From Acanthamoeba castellanii str. Neff (lineage: Eukaryota > Discosea > Longamoebia > Acanthamoebidae), in assembly GCF_000313135.1 (NCBI RefSeq), contig NW_004457442.1, forward strand, positions 238,917 through 302,916: 64,000 nucleotides of DNA, given 5' to 3'. The notes beneath the pieces were generated by a model, which saw only the letters and a program-made list of their open reading frames with translations, did not search any database and was not told where the DNA came from. Numbering within the stretch: position 1 is the first letter of the stretch; every line of letters starts with the position of its first letter. The translations under genes were made by a program, and so were the position numbers. Shown in pieces: positions 46,385 through 62,554 of this stretch.

Positions 46385-47466
46385 ATGGACACCGACATAT
46401 GCGAGTTTTTGGACCCCATTTCGCTGACTCCCATGGTATGTTCTGAACATACATTTCACTGCTGCATTCACACAACCGCTCCTCACACTTGCGCTGCGCC
46501 AGGAGGAAGCCATGGTGACTTCCTGTGGCCACTCCTTCTCCAAGTCCTCAATCTTGCAATGGCTTGCGTCGCATCCCACCAATGCAAGGTGCCCCGTGTG
46601 CAACGCCACCCTCAAGCCCGACGGGCTGGCTCCCAACTGGGCACTCCGCTCCGCCATTGCCAAGTACTTTTCCAAATTGCAAAGCCCCCCCCCCCAAGGA
46701 AGCACGAAGCTCACACAACTCTCGGACTGTGCTTGATCCAGGTTCGCGCCAGGTGTCACCAGTACGGCGGGCTCGCACCTGAGTTTCGATACGAGAGGGC
46801 AAGCAGAGGCGAGTGCACCACTCATCACCGTCAAGCCCTGCAAGAACGAGAAGGCCTGTACTCGTACGAGCATTGCCATCCATGAAGCGACCTGCAGCAC
46901 ACAGCAATGGAAAACTGACCATTCCTTCATGTGTAGAGCCAACCACGTATAGGACAATCCAGATTGACGACGCCCCGCCCACAGGTTCGCACGGTTGTGG
47001 CAACTGCGCTGGAGAGGGTCCCCAGAGTTGTTGTTGCTTCGACTGCACGCACAGCAACTTGTGCCAGGTTGGAAACGCGTGCTACGACGAGGAAGAGGGG
47101 CTGAGCGTTGTCTGCTTCTGCTCGCAAGTGCTCTGTCAGACGACCTTTGGCCGTTGGAGCAACTGGTGGACACGCTCAATCTGTGGTACCCCCTTCGCAT
47201 TTCCCGATCCACCTGGTGTGTGGCTAAGCAAGGCGGTGGTTTCTTCAGGTGTCATGTTGCCGCTCTTCTTGGTGCTTTACCTCTGCCTCGGCACCATTGA
47301 TCTAGTGCTGCTGATTGTCGTGTTCTTCGGGGTGGGCGCGCCGCTCGCGCCGCTCTTCGGCTTGACATACCTTTTCTGCCCTGTGGTCAACAAAACTGCT
47401 GATGATGTATGCGGCAAGCAGTCTTTCTTATTTGGCAACTTCTGTAGCCGCTATGCAGATTCATAA
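46385..47466 (+). CDS. U-box protein with cysteine-rich membrane-anchored C-terminus
   Basis: Five exons (46385-46435, 46503-46663, 46742-46863, 46937-47185, 47249-47466) keep one frame for 266 residues. The N-terminus is a U-box: CEFLDPISLTPM, then AMVTSCGHSFSKSSILQWL, NARCPVCNATLKPDGLAPNW, a domain that recruits E2 enzymes for ubiquitin transfer. The second half is cysteine-rich (HGCGNCAGEGPQSCCCFDC, CFCSQVLCQTTF) followed by a hydrophobic stretch (GVMLPLFLVLYLCLGTIDLV) that should span the membrane, and then more hydrophobic sequence ending CSRYADS. A membrane-bound ubiquitin ligase is the likely role. An 11-C homopolymer at 46685-46695 lies in an intron, so it does not break the frame. 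Confidence 0.75.
46685..46695. repeat. Eleven-base C run in an intron
   Basis: The homopolymer could be misread by sequencing. In my exon model it is intronic, so a miscall would not alter the protein. Confidence 0.9.
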
Positions 47467-47522
47467 AGGAAAACTAATGTATGCAAGCCTCTCCACCTCC
47501 CCTTTGGAACTCAAGCTTCTGT

Positions 47523-49721
47523 TCAGAGCTTGCCCTTGCCCTTGCCTTCCTCCTCCTCCTCCTCCTCCGCGCCGTCGTCATCGCCCTTGATGTCTTCACT
47601 TCCGGCATCGTCATCATCACTGCCATCGTCACCACCATCTTCGCTCACCACCCGCTCGGCGTTTTCGCCGTCGCTGCTGGTGCTGCTGACCTCGTCCTCT
47701 TCGTCGTCTTCATCTTCGTGCTGCCACCTGCCGGCCCAGCGCGACCCCGTGCCGCCGTACCTCAGCGAGGTCGACCAGGGCGACACGGACTCGGGCTCGG
47801 GCTCGCCCCTCTCCTTCCGCCGCAGCTCCTCGTCGTCGTCGCGCCGCTGCGCCTCGTCGAGGCCCTGCTCGCGCCGGGCCAGCTCCTGGGCCTCCTCGGC
47901 CACCCACTTCTGGTATTCGGCCGAATTCTCCGCCATGTGGCGGAAGAACACGCTGTCCTCCCGGTCGTCGGGGTCCTCCTTCGTCTTGGCCTTGTACCTG
48001 GTGCCCTCTCTTTGTCATTCATCATTCTTGTGTGTGCGTGTGCGTGTGCGTGTGCGACACATGTGTGCGGTACGCGCGTGTGCGTGTGCGTGTGCGGTGG
48101 TGCGTGTGCGGTGGAGGGGCATACGAGGGTGAGGAGTAGTCGAGCGTCTTGGACCAGAAGCCCATGAGCGAGGAGCGGCAGTTGGGGAGCTGCCGGTTTT
48201 GGGTGATCTCCTTCGTGAGGAAGTCCAGCAGCGGCTTCTTGTAGCGCTGGAATCCCAACTCGCCCAGGCTCGTCAGGATGCGCGCTGCACGTCTCAACGG
48301 TCAACGCACACAACATCGCACGACACACATGACACAAAACATCGCACACAGCCCCGAGACGGAGTGGAAAGGGTACTGATGCGGAGGTTGTTGTGGCCGC
48401 TCCAGTTGAGGTTGTCGTAGCGGTCGCGCCAGATGCCGGGCCACCTGGCCACCTCGCCCGTCACCTCCGACACCAGGCGCAGGCCGTAGAAGTTGAGCAT
48501 CAGCCTGGCGGCACATGCACGAAAAAATTAAGCACCACCACGAAATGACACCGCACATACGATACACGTGGACACGACACACACGACACACGACACGACA
48601 CACACACACGACACACACGACACACAGAGACGACGCACCTGTACGATCGAATGACGCGTGTGGCGATGTCAAAGTCCTCCCGCATAAGCTTGGCTTCCGA
48701 CTGCACGGCCGAAAAACCCGGGCTCCGGCGAGGGTGAGCACCACCAGTCCGAAGAAGAAAAAAGAAGAAAGAAAAGAAGAAAGAAGAAAGAAATGGGTGA
48801 GGGTTGAATGCCCTGTGTGCCTTGGAGAGGGCCTCGGCGTCCCAGTTCACGCCGGAGGACTCGAAGACGGGGAACAGCCACTGGATGAACGAGTGCTCGT
48901 ATTCCAGGCGGCGGTAGTCAGCCCACCAGTAGTCGTGGAACTGTTGTTGGTCGTGGCGTGTGCATGTGCGGTGATGTGTGTGTGTGTGTGTGGTGGCGCA
49001 AGTTACACGAGAGTCAGCAAAATGGTGTTGCTGGGTTGATGTGTTGCATGTTGTGTGGAGCGTGGCACACCTGGTGAATGTAGACACGGTCCGGGAGGGA
49101 GGGCGACTTGCCAGAGTAGAACATCCAATTGATGCCCGCACCAGCTGGGGCTCCAGTGAGGTCTGGTCACAGAGCAATAGTAAATCGTATAAAAAAATTA
49201 GTTTTTACTCGTAAATATAAATAAATATTAATTGCTAAATAAATAATTACCGGATATGCACGTTCAATTTTATAAATAAATTGATAAATGAATAAAATGC
49301 AGGGGAGGAGCGTACCATGACGAGGACCGCGGCTGTAGCGCGAGGCGTAGCCCCCGTACACGACTGAGGCCATACCTCGCACCTGCTGGTTGGCATTTGC
49401 GTTGGCGTTGGCTTGCCGCGGTGGCATGGACATGAACACGGGGGCGTCGTCATCATCGTCTTCGTCTTCGTCCTCTTCGTCATCGTCCTCGTCGTCTGAG
49501 TCGTCTTCGTCTTCATCTTCGTCCCCGGCCTCGGCCTCGTCATCTGCGTTGAGCGTAGTCGCACGACGTCGCCGGCTTGATGGGGTGTCGGCCGGCTCCA
49601 CCATCTGCGACGGCTGCGAATTCGCGTTGGCCTGCACATGGGCGTTGGCGTTCGCGGTAGGGGTCATCATCTCGTTGGTGGTAACCTCATCTCTTCCTTC
49701 CTCCTGTGTCGAGTTCTCCAT
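47523..49721 (-). CDS. Opioid growth factor receptor-domain (OGFr) protein
   Basis: The start is at ATG 49721 (MENSTQEEGRDEV). The first exon is low complexity, with NANANAN and long acidic runs. The OGFr core is then built from short exons: NWMFYSGKSPSLPDRVYIH, FHDYWWADYRRLEYEHSFIQ and WLFPVFESSGVNW, LMREDFDIATRVIRSY, LMLNFYGLRLVSEVTGEVAR, YDNLNWSGHNNLRI, ILTSLGELGFQRYKKPLLDF and LPNCRSSLMGFW. That order is characteristic: SLPD, ERxHSYIQWLFP, GVNW, MLxFYGxRL, NLNxSxHNxLRITRI. The C-terminus is acidic and ends EGKGKGKL. In animals the protein is a nuclear perinuclear receptor for Met-enkephalin; outside animals the role of the domain is unknown. Confidence 0.88.
48019..48118. repeat. GTGCGT-rich intron repeat in the OGFr gene
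   Basis: GTGTGCGTGTGCG-type units fill this intron of the OGFr gene. Confidence 0.75.
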
Positions 49722-49831
49722 CTGGCGGCGCCTGGTTGCAGTTATGTGGGTTCGTTTTATGTATTTATTTAGGATTTATTAATCAATTTCTTTTGTCCTA
49801 ATCGGCCGTTAGAGGAATGTGATTTTCTTGT
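49722..49831. promoter_or_regulatory. Short divergent promoter between the OGFr and fucosyltransferase genes
   Basis: Start codons are 110 bp apart. The middle is AT-rich (TTTATGTATTTATTTAGG near 49757-49774). Confidence 0.5.
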
Positions 49832-51548
49832 GTGGCTCGATACCGACCACTTGTGGCAGAGATGAAGTACGGCGGTGCCACAATGCGGCCGAGGCTGGGT
49901 GTGTCGGGGCGGTCCAAGCGCGGCACTTTCATCAAATGGAGCATCTTGCTGAGCGTGCTGGGCCTCCTCTCATTCTACCTCTACGTCATGTTCGCGACCT
50001 TCCGAGGTGGGGATGCTGGCAGCACCCACCCTGTCGCCGATGCTCGCGAGCCGCAGGTGATCGATCCAAAGAAGCAGCAATTGGATGAAGCTCATAGAAC
50101 CGATCCCATACTTCAGCGCAAGCGCAAGATCATCCTCTCCACTGGCCACGGTATGCTCTCTTCCACAATCTCTCTTCACCCCCCCCCCTCTCTACAAAGC
50201 ACATCTCTGCTTTGCATCTCCATCTCCATCTCCATCTCCAACACTTCATCACCACTACCGTGTAGGCAAGTGGAACACGGGCGTGTGGCCTGCGTGGGGC
50301 TATGGCCAGACCGTGACGCTGAACTGGGCCGCCGCGGGCGTGGAGGTGAACAAGAAGTGCTCCATTGAGTGCGAGATCTCGCACGAGGGCTCCGCGGGCT
50401 ACGCCGACGCCGACGCGGTGGTGATGGAGCTCACCAACCACCCCAAGTTCGGCTACGACCGCGACATGCCCATCGCGTGGCCCGAGGAGTCGCGACCCAA
50501 CCCGCGGCACTGGTACACGGCCAAGGTCGACGGCCACAAGGTGCCTACCAACCTGCCCCTCACCGGCATCTTCTACTACGAGGCCGTACAGAGCTACCCG
50601 GGCTACACGGCCAAGGACCCGGCGATCAAGTCCCGCATCGACTTCTCGATGACGCCCGACCTCGACTCGACGATGCCGGTCACGCTGATCTGCCCGTGGG
50701 GCCACACCGTGTCCGAGTACCTGCGACCGCCGCCGCTCAAGCCATCGGAGCGCTTCATCGCCTACTTCAACGAGCACGGCATCGCGCCGCCGTTCCTCAA
50801 GATCGTCGAGGAGCTGTTCGCGGCGGCCGGCGACCGGATGCACAGCTACGGACCCTTCCGGAGCAATCGCGACATGCCTGACGAGGCCGGTACGCACACT
50901 TGTGGCCGTGTGTGTCGTGTGTGCCGTGTGTCGTGTGTCGTGTCGCTAATGTTGTTTGAACACATACGTGCTGTAGGCGGTAATCCCTATCAGCTCTCGC
51001 GTAGGATCAGCTTCATGGGCACCTACAAGTTCGTGCTCGTCACGGAGGCCCTGGTGGAGGACAGCTTCATCGCGCCCGAGTGGAGCCACGCCATCCTCGG
51101 CGGCGCCGTGCCCGTCTACATCGGAACGCCCAACATCGGCAACTTCGCCCCCGGGCCGCGCTCGTTCGTTGACATCCGCGACTTTGCGTCGGGCGCCGAG
51201 CTGTGGGAGTTCCTCCTCCGGTTCGACAACAACGACGAGGCCTACCAGCAGTGGTTCGACTGGAAGGCGGGCGCCAAGAAGGCCTACAAGGCCGACGAGA
51301 AGAGCCAGCACGCCGTCGGCACCGGCGAGGGCGTGCACGTCGATGACATCGAGGCCGAGGTGCTCCGCCGCCGCATGGTGCGGTGGTCCAAGCCCGTCGT
51401 CGAGCGGCTGCACGATCTCGATGCGGAGGCCGCCGCCGCCTTCCACGACACCGCCAGCATGGCTTGGCGCTGGTTCCGCGCCCACATCGACAACTGCGTC
51501 CACTACGCCGAGTGCCGCCTCTGCGAACTCGTAACCAAGCTCACCTAA
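49832..51548 (+). CDS. GT10-family fucosyltransferase, type II membrane protein
   Basis: This Golgi enzyme would transfer fucose from GDP-fucose in alpha-1,3/1,4 linkage. The chosen start is ATG 49832 (MARYRPLVAEMKYGG); ATG 49862 is an alternative. A cytosolic stretch is followed by a signal anchor (WSILLSVLGLLSFYLYVMF), a stem with QLDEAHRTDPILQRKRK, and a catalytic region. The donor-binding C-terminal landmark is YKFVLVTEALVEDSFIAPEW, then AILGGAVPVYIG, NIGNFAPGPRSFVDI and FASGAELWEFLLRFD, matching the family (YKFxLxFENS...VTEK, GxVPVVLG, FAPxxSFI). Where animal enzymes have ENS..DYVTEK, this one has TEAL..DSFIAPEW. Two introns are visible (GGCCACG|GTATGC to TGTAG|GC; GAGGCCG|GTACGC to CTGTAG|G). 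Confidence 0.85.
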
Positions 51549-52011
51549 CACTCACACTCTCGCTCTCGCTCTCACTCTCGCTTCTCTTCTCTTCTTCACT
51601 TCACTCTCTTCTCTTTTCTTCTCCTCTCCTCTCACTTTACCTCATCGAGGCAAACAAGAATGGCTCCGTGATCTCACGGGCCGTGTGCACACACAAACGG
51701 CCACCTGGCTTCTTGAACAAGAAGGTGCTGGTGTCGACAATTAATTGAAGGGCCCAACAACGGTCACGAACTCGCCCGTAGCAACAACACATCAACAGCA
51801 ACATCTCATCTTGCCAAAAAAGAAGAGAGAAGATCAAGGCGGGTGGAAGTCCGTGAGTGACAGGACAAAAGGAGAGAAAAAAGAGGTATGTTGCGGTAAT
51901 TTGGGAGCAAAATCAAATCCCTCCCCTCTTATTTGCTGTTTTAATCTGATGATTAACGGGCCTTGCTTCAGGGAGGGAGAGGAAAAAGGCTCCTCTTCAT
52001 AGAAGAGGCCC
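51549..52011. other. Gap of 463 bp upstream of the RhoGEF gene
   Basis: The left part is CT-rich (51556-51640), probably the 3' untranslated end of the fucosyltransferase mRNA. The right part has an 85-codon plus frame with no recognisable protein features. It presumably holds the RhoGEF promoter and leader. Confidence 0.5.
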
Positions 52012-58502
<6,491 letters not shown>

Positions 58503-58758
58503 TGTAGTTGAGTTGTTACTCACGCACCCCTTGTCCTTATTTTTTTATTATCAATTGTATATTTACACCACACCAAAAAAACTCAATAATCTTGTTTTTA
58601 TTTATTTAGTTATTTGTCTACTATTAATTCTATAATTATTTCTCACATTCCATACGTTAGGTAGGATTCGGCCGAACTGTGAGACGACAGAAAAAGGTGG
58701 AGACAACCGCAGTTAGCCCATCATTTTAGTTTGTACCAGTGACAGCTCAACAAGAACC
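58503..58758. other. AT-rich gap between the RhoGEF and SPRY genes
   Basis: A low-GC section at 58535-58640 forms most of the gap. No element is recognised. Confidence 0.4.
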
Positions 58759-59682
58759 ATGCAGCAGGACCCGCCGACCGACCAGCAGAGCGTCCGCTGC
58801 GCCGGCCTCACCTTTCGCCTGGAGCCGCGGTCCACCGACGGCAAGTCCCTCCTGGCCATCACCGCCGAGCACGCCGCCGACCCTCTTCACCCCACCACCT
58901 ACAAGCTCGACGTTCCAGGTGAGAAGGTGGCGGCCACCACGCACACCCTCTGCCAAACGGTGGCCCACCTGGCCGAGGGGGTGGGGGCGGCCCTGCGGCA
59001 GACCAACGGTTGGACCGCCGCCGTGACTGTAGACGCCAAGCGCCAGCAGGTGCGGGTCACAGTGCGCCACGCTCTGGGCTTTCGCGATGTCGAGTTCGAG
59101 CTGGTGCTGTCGGGCGAGCAGCTCAATGTGAGCGAGCGGCTCGACCAAGTGCTGCGCGTGGTGGGTCCCCGCACCAATGATCTCCTGGCCGACCGTCACC
59201 CCAACATCGACCAGTTCCACGGCGGACTCGGGGCCGTGGTCGCCCGGCCCTGCGGCCTGCACGCCAGCGTCACGACCGGTGTCGAGTTCACCGCGGGCCA
59301 GCACTACCTCGAGTGGCGCCTGCTGCGGTGCCTCAACAACGCCTGCATGCTGGGCGTGGCCGAGTACCCGCTCCAGGTCTTCACCCCATACCCCGGCAGC
59401 GCGGCACTGACCAGCGGCCGGTCCCTGTACGGCCACAACGGCCACCTCTACCGCGATGGGGCAAACGCCCCCTATGGCCTGGGCGTGTTCGGGCCGGGTG
59501 AGTATGTGGGCGTGCTGCTCGATATGGACGCACGGACGGTGGCCTTCTCGATCAACGGGCGCCTGGGCGATTCCCTCCCCCTCTCCGGCAAGGGGGGCCA
59601 CTGCTTTGTGGCCACACTCTACACGCAGGGCGACGCCATCGAACTGTTGCCCCAGCACTGCTGGCATCGCTACGCGCAGTAG
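58759..59682 (+). CDS. SPRY-domain protein, intronless
   Basis: A single exon of 307 residues starts at ATG 58759 (MQQDPPTDQQSVRCAG). The N-terminal 140 residues do not match a family I know. The C-terminal half, about residues 150-305, is SPRY-like: GVEFTAGQHYLEWRLLRC, NACMLGVAEYPL, SGRSLYGHNGHLYRDGA, then PGEYVGVLLDMDARTVAFSI with NGRLGDSLPL. Those segments match the SPRY pattern (G.hYWE, GvGv, GDxIGxxLD, I.FxxNG). SPRY domains bind peptides in scaffolds and E3 ligases; no partner domain is seen here. The lack of introns contrasts with most genes around it. Confidence 0.8.
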   Translation: MQQDPPTDQQSVRCAGLTFRLEPRSTDGKSLLAITAEHAADPLHPTTYKLDVPGEKVAATTHTLCQTVAHLAEGVGAALRQTNGWTAAVTVDAKRQQVRVTVRHALGFRDVEFELVLSGEQLNVSERLDQVLRVVGPRTNDLLADRHPNIDQFHGGLGAVVARPCGLHASVTTGVEFTAGQHYLEWRLLRCLNNACMLGVAEYPLQVFTPYPGSAALTSGRSLYGHNGHLYRDGANAPYGLGVFGPGEYVGVLLDMDARTVAFSINGRLGDSLPLSGKGGHCFVATLYTQGDAIELLPQHCWHRYAQ

Positions 59683-59903
59683 TTCTACCCCCAATAGACT
59701 TTCTTTCTTTCTTCCCTCGATTCTGTTGCGTTGCCATGGAACACCCCACTGCAACTGATTGGAGGCGCAGTTGAAAAGGTTGAATTTCGCGGAAAACTGC
59801 ATCAATGGTAAGTGATATTTCCTTATGCGTCATAATTATGTGTGGGGAAGCAGTGCTTCTTTTCATTCTCACTTTCTTTTTGTACAACTAGCGGCTCTAC
59901 AAC

Positions 59904-61250
59904 ATGGGCGACCACCACGATGACCACGATGACACCGCGTACCTCCTCAAGTCCGGCCGTGTCCACCTCTCTCTCGAAGAACTCTCCAACCTTCTCCGCT
60001 CAGTCCAGAAGCCCACCAACGCACCCAAGTCCGGTACTAGAGGAAGCACACTTTTTTTTAAATTTTCTTTTTTTTCCAGATTAACATTATTTAGTATATA
60101 TTATTTTTGTTTTTAGTATATATTATTTTTGTTTATTTTTCAAAATTCTAATAATAATATGTTGGTGTAGCGCTGGGCAACCCAGGTCCGTTGGGGCTGG
60201 GCGGCTTTGCGCTGACGACGATGACCCTCTCCATCTACAACGCCGGCATCCTCACCGACACCAGCAACATGGTCCTCGCCCTCGCCCTCTTCTACGGCGG
60301 AATCGCCCAATTCATCGCCGGTACGCGTGTGCGGTGTGTGCGGTGATGCGTTGGTGTGTGTGTGCGGTGTGCGTGTTCGTGTGCGTGTGCACTGACACGA
60401 AGACACACTTGTGTAGGACTGTACGAATACAAGATCTCCAACACGTTCGGCGCCACGGCCTTCTGCAGCTACGGCGCCTTCTGGTGCAGCTTCGCCACCT
60501 ACGTCTACTTCATCGTGCCCCACCTCCCTCCCGGTACATCAACCAAACGACACGCAGCACGACACGCAACACGACACGCACTACAGAGAAGAGAGGCTGA
60601 CCTGGTCTGTGCGCGCAGACAAAGTGCACGAGGCGTCGGGTCTGTTCCTGTTCATGTGGCTCATCTTCACACTCTACATGACCGTGGCGGCGCTCCGAGT
60701 GTCGTTTCTTCTGGCCGCCCTCTTCTCCGTACTCTCCGTCACCTTCGTGCTGCTGGTCATCGGCGACTGGGCGTACGTGTCGTGTCGTGTCGTGTCGTGT
60801 GTGTCGTGTGGCGTCGCGTCGTTGCTGACTGGAATGGCCGCAGTGAGCTGGACGGTGCGAAGAAGGCGGGCGGAGTGCTCGGGATGGTCACTGCCGGGCT
60901 GGCGTGGTACGGCAGTGCGGCCTCCGTCATCAACACCACCTGGGACCGCGAACTACTGCCCCTCGGCCTCTGGGTGCGACCAAAGCCCAAGGTACCCACG
61001 CAACACTCACGCACACGCACACGCACACGCACACGCGACATGGTACTAATGTGGAGGCTTGCACGTGTAGTACCGTAAGGAGAACACTGAGACGGTGATG
61101 CCGCTGCTGGAGCTGACCACCATGTCGTCAGAGTCGGACGACGAGGACGTGGAGAAGGGCAAGGACCGCCACCGCCACCACCACCACAAAGAGCGCGTCT
61201 TCCTCTCATCGGTCAAGGAGGCCCCCGCCAGGAAACAGTCTGGCCACTAA
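59904..61250 (+). CDS. GPR1/FUN34/YaaH-type acetate or ammonium transporter
   Basis: The start is at ATG 59904 ([16 protein letters not shown]). The first junction, CCCAAGTCCG|GTACTA to GGTGTAG|CG, restores the family signature [15 protein letters not shown] (usually NPAPLGL in helix 1). Then follow [91 protein letters not shown] and [20 protein letters not shown]: six transmembrane helices as expected. Members carry acetate/succinate or ammonium across membranes. The C-terminus is acidic, with a His stretch. Five introns; one is CGTGT type, another CACG. The stop TAA is at 61248-61250. Confidence 0.9.
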
Positions 61251-61571
61251 GACACAACACATGACAGAGCTGAGAACCACCACGTACTTTTGATCTCTTG
61301 CCAAAAGGCTGTGTGCACGCGGTGTGCTCCGCAGAAACCGACGCGGCGGTCAATCTTTTACGATGACTACGTAGGTCCTACTTGCCTTGCTGCTGGCCTT
61401 CTTCCTGGCCGGCCCTTCCGTCTTGGCGAATATCGAGCCAGGCACAGACAATCACTTCCATCTCATAACACATTCTCTTCCATCTCAGAATCTTCAATGG
61501 GCTGACGTTTTTTTAATACATCAGCACTTGTAACGGCTGGAAACAGCACCAGAGCCGATAAAACCCAAGCC
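61251..61571. other. Gap with an orphan signal-peptide-like reading frame
   Basis: This 321 bp gap contains a plus-strand frame (61375-61533) that reads VLLALLLAFFLAGPSVLANI, much like a signal peptide. It has no ATG: an in-frame TAG precedes it, which could instead be an acceptor (CTACGTAG|GTC). I could not find a first exon that restores the frame, so I do not call a gene. Confidence 0.3.
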
Positions 61572-62138
61572 ATGAGCAGCAGTGTGACCCATGAACTGGT
61601 ACATACGAATCATCCAAGCTCGTGATTTCGATGTTGTTAATTTAAAAAAATATTCTTATGGATTGATGAACGATTTTGTAACAGGATTCCTTCAAGCTGG
61701 AAATTATGGAGAAGCTGGCAGAGATCTCCGCCAGCATCTCCATCTTGCAGGTAATTTCCAATTCTTACTCTCTTATGGCAAGTTACTAACACTTCTTTGA
61801 TTAACAGCGCTCTTCCCAAGCACCCAACGAAGCTCCTTGGTGGGGTGTTTTTGTGCCATACGGCATGGTTTCTGGTCCCACACACAGCAAGGGGGCAATT
61901 CATCAGCAACTTCTACACCCTCCTGACTGACATTGGTCGCGGCCTTAGCGCAGTGTGGGGATCGATCACACTTGACAAGCTGCGTGAAGTAGTGGCCTAC
62001 CTCATCATCCTCTTCCTCCTTCCCAATTTCCCTCTGGTACAACAGCTCTTGGCCAAGGCTGTCAAGATTGGATCAGACATCTCATCTGCAATAAATGCTT
62101 GTACATATATTTTTATTGTTATGCTTCACATTTGTTGA
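61572..62138 (+). CDS. Small four-exon membrane protein, family unknown
   Basis: Exons 61572-61598, 61685-61750, 61808-61844 and 61888-62138 keep one frame for 126 residues: MSSSVTHEL, then DSFKLEIMEKLAEISASISI, QRSSQAPNEAPWWA, and RGQFISNFYTLLTDIGRG. A hydrophobic helix follows (LREVVAYLIILFLLPNFPLV), then QQLLAKAVKIGSDISS and a second hydrophobic end YIFIVMLHIC. Donors are GTACAT, GTAATT and GTGTTT; all introns end AG. I do not recognise it. Its 3' half is inside a CpG-free stretch, and its stop lies against the 3' border of the DBR1 pseudo-copy. It may itself be a decaying or selfish gene. Confidence 0.5.
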
Positions 62139-62554
62139 TCTTCTCTTGCTGGTCCACCCACTGTCTGTTGGCCACCTTGCCTGTATCCACTTCATCCATG
62201 CCACAAAGTGAGTGGTAGAGCTCCTCTTCTTGGTGTGAGGGAGTGCCAGCAAACAGTGTGTGCTGTTCCAGTAAGGTCACACACTGCAGCAACTCATACA
62301 CCCACCTTGCCTGATCAAGCACAGTGGAAAGGTTGGAGTCAGCAGACACCACCAACAACAGCACAACACAACACACACCTCATTCTCCAGGGGTGTAGAC
62401 TGGTGTGGTTGAGGGGCAACTGCAGGCTGTCATTGGTCATGTCATTGGTCAGGCAATATATAGTTGTGACTAAATAGGTCCTAAGAGATAAATACCCTAC
62501 TTGTTGCTGCACATTATTAAATAGCACCATCAAGGTACAGGTTGATCTCTTCCT
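61985..62554. other. CpG-free stretch of 570 bp
   Basis: Not one CG dinucleotide occurs from 61985 to 62554. The flanks and the rest of the window are CpG-rich. The stretch includes the end of the small membrane-protein gene, all of the DBR1 pseudo-copy, and the last few codons and 3' flank of DBR1. Confidence 0.9.
62141..62440 (-). pseudogene. Decayed, internally deleted copy of the DBR1 3' end
   Basis: Read on the minus strand, this block aligns with the end of the neighbouring DBR1 gene. The exon end GACAGCCTGCAGTTGCCCCT matches GACGGCCTGCGCGTGCCCCT in DBR1. An intron follows in both, with the same GTCTGCTGACTC / GTCCGCTGACTC core and the same acceptor CAG|GCAAG. The last exon ends in ACAGGCAAGGTGGCCAACAG against GCAGGCGATGTGGCGGCCAA. 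The middle of the last exon is deleted. Because the intron is kept, the copy arose from DNA, not from mRNA. The frame no longer makes a DBR1 tail. Many differences are CG in DBR1 and TG or CA in the copy. Confidence 0.75.

Noticed and set aside
46680..46740. Frameshift at an 11-base C run in the U-box gene
   Set aside because: Splicing from GCCAA|GTACTT to GATCCAG|G skips the run and keeps the frame, so no frameshift needs to be assumed.
61850..61895. Frameshift in the small membrane-protein gene at a G run near 61890
   Set aside because: A 43-bp intron (GTGTTT to CACAG) joins the two frames exactly.
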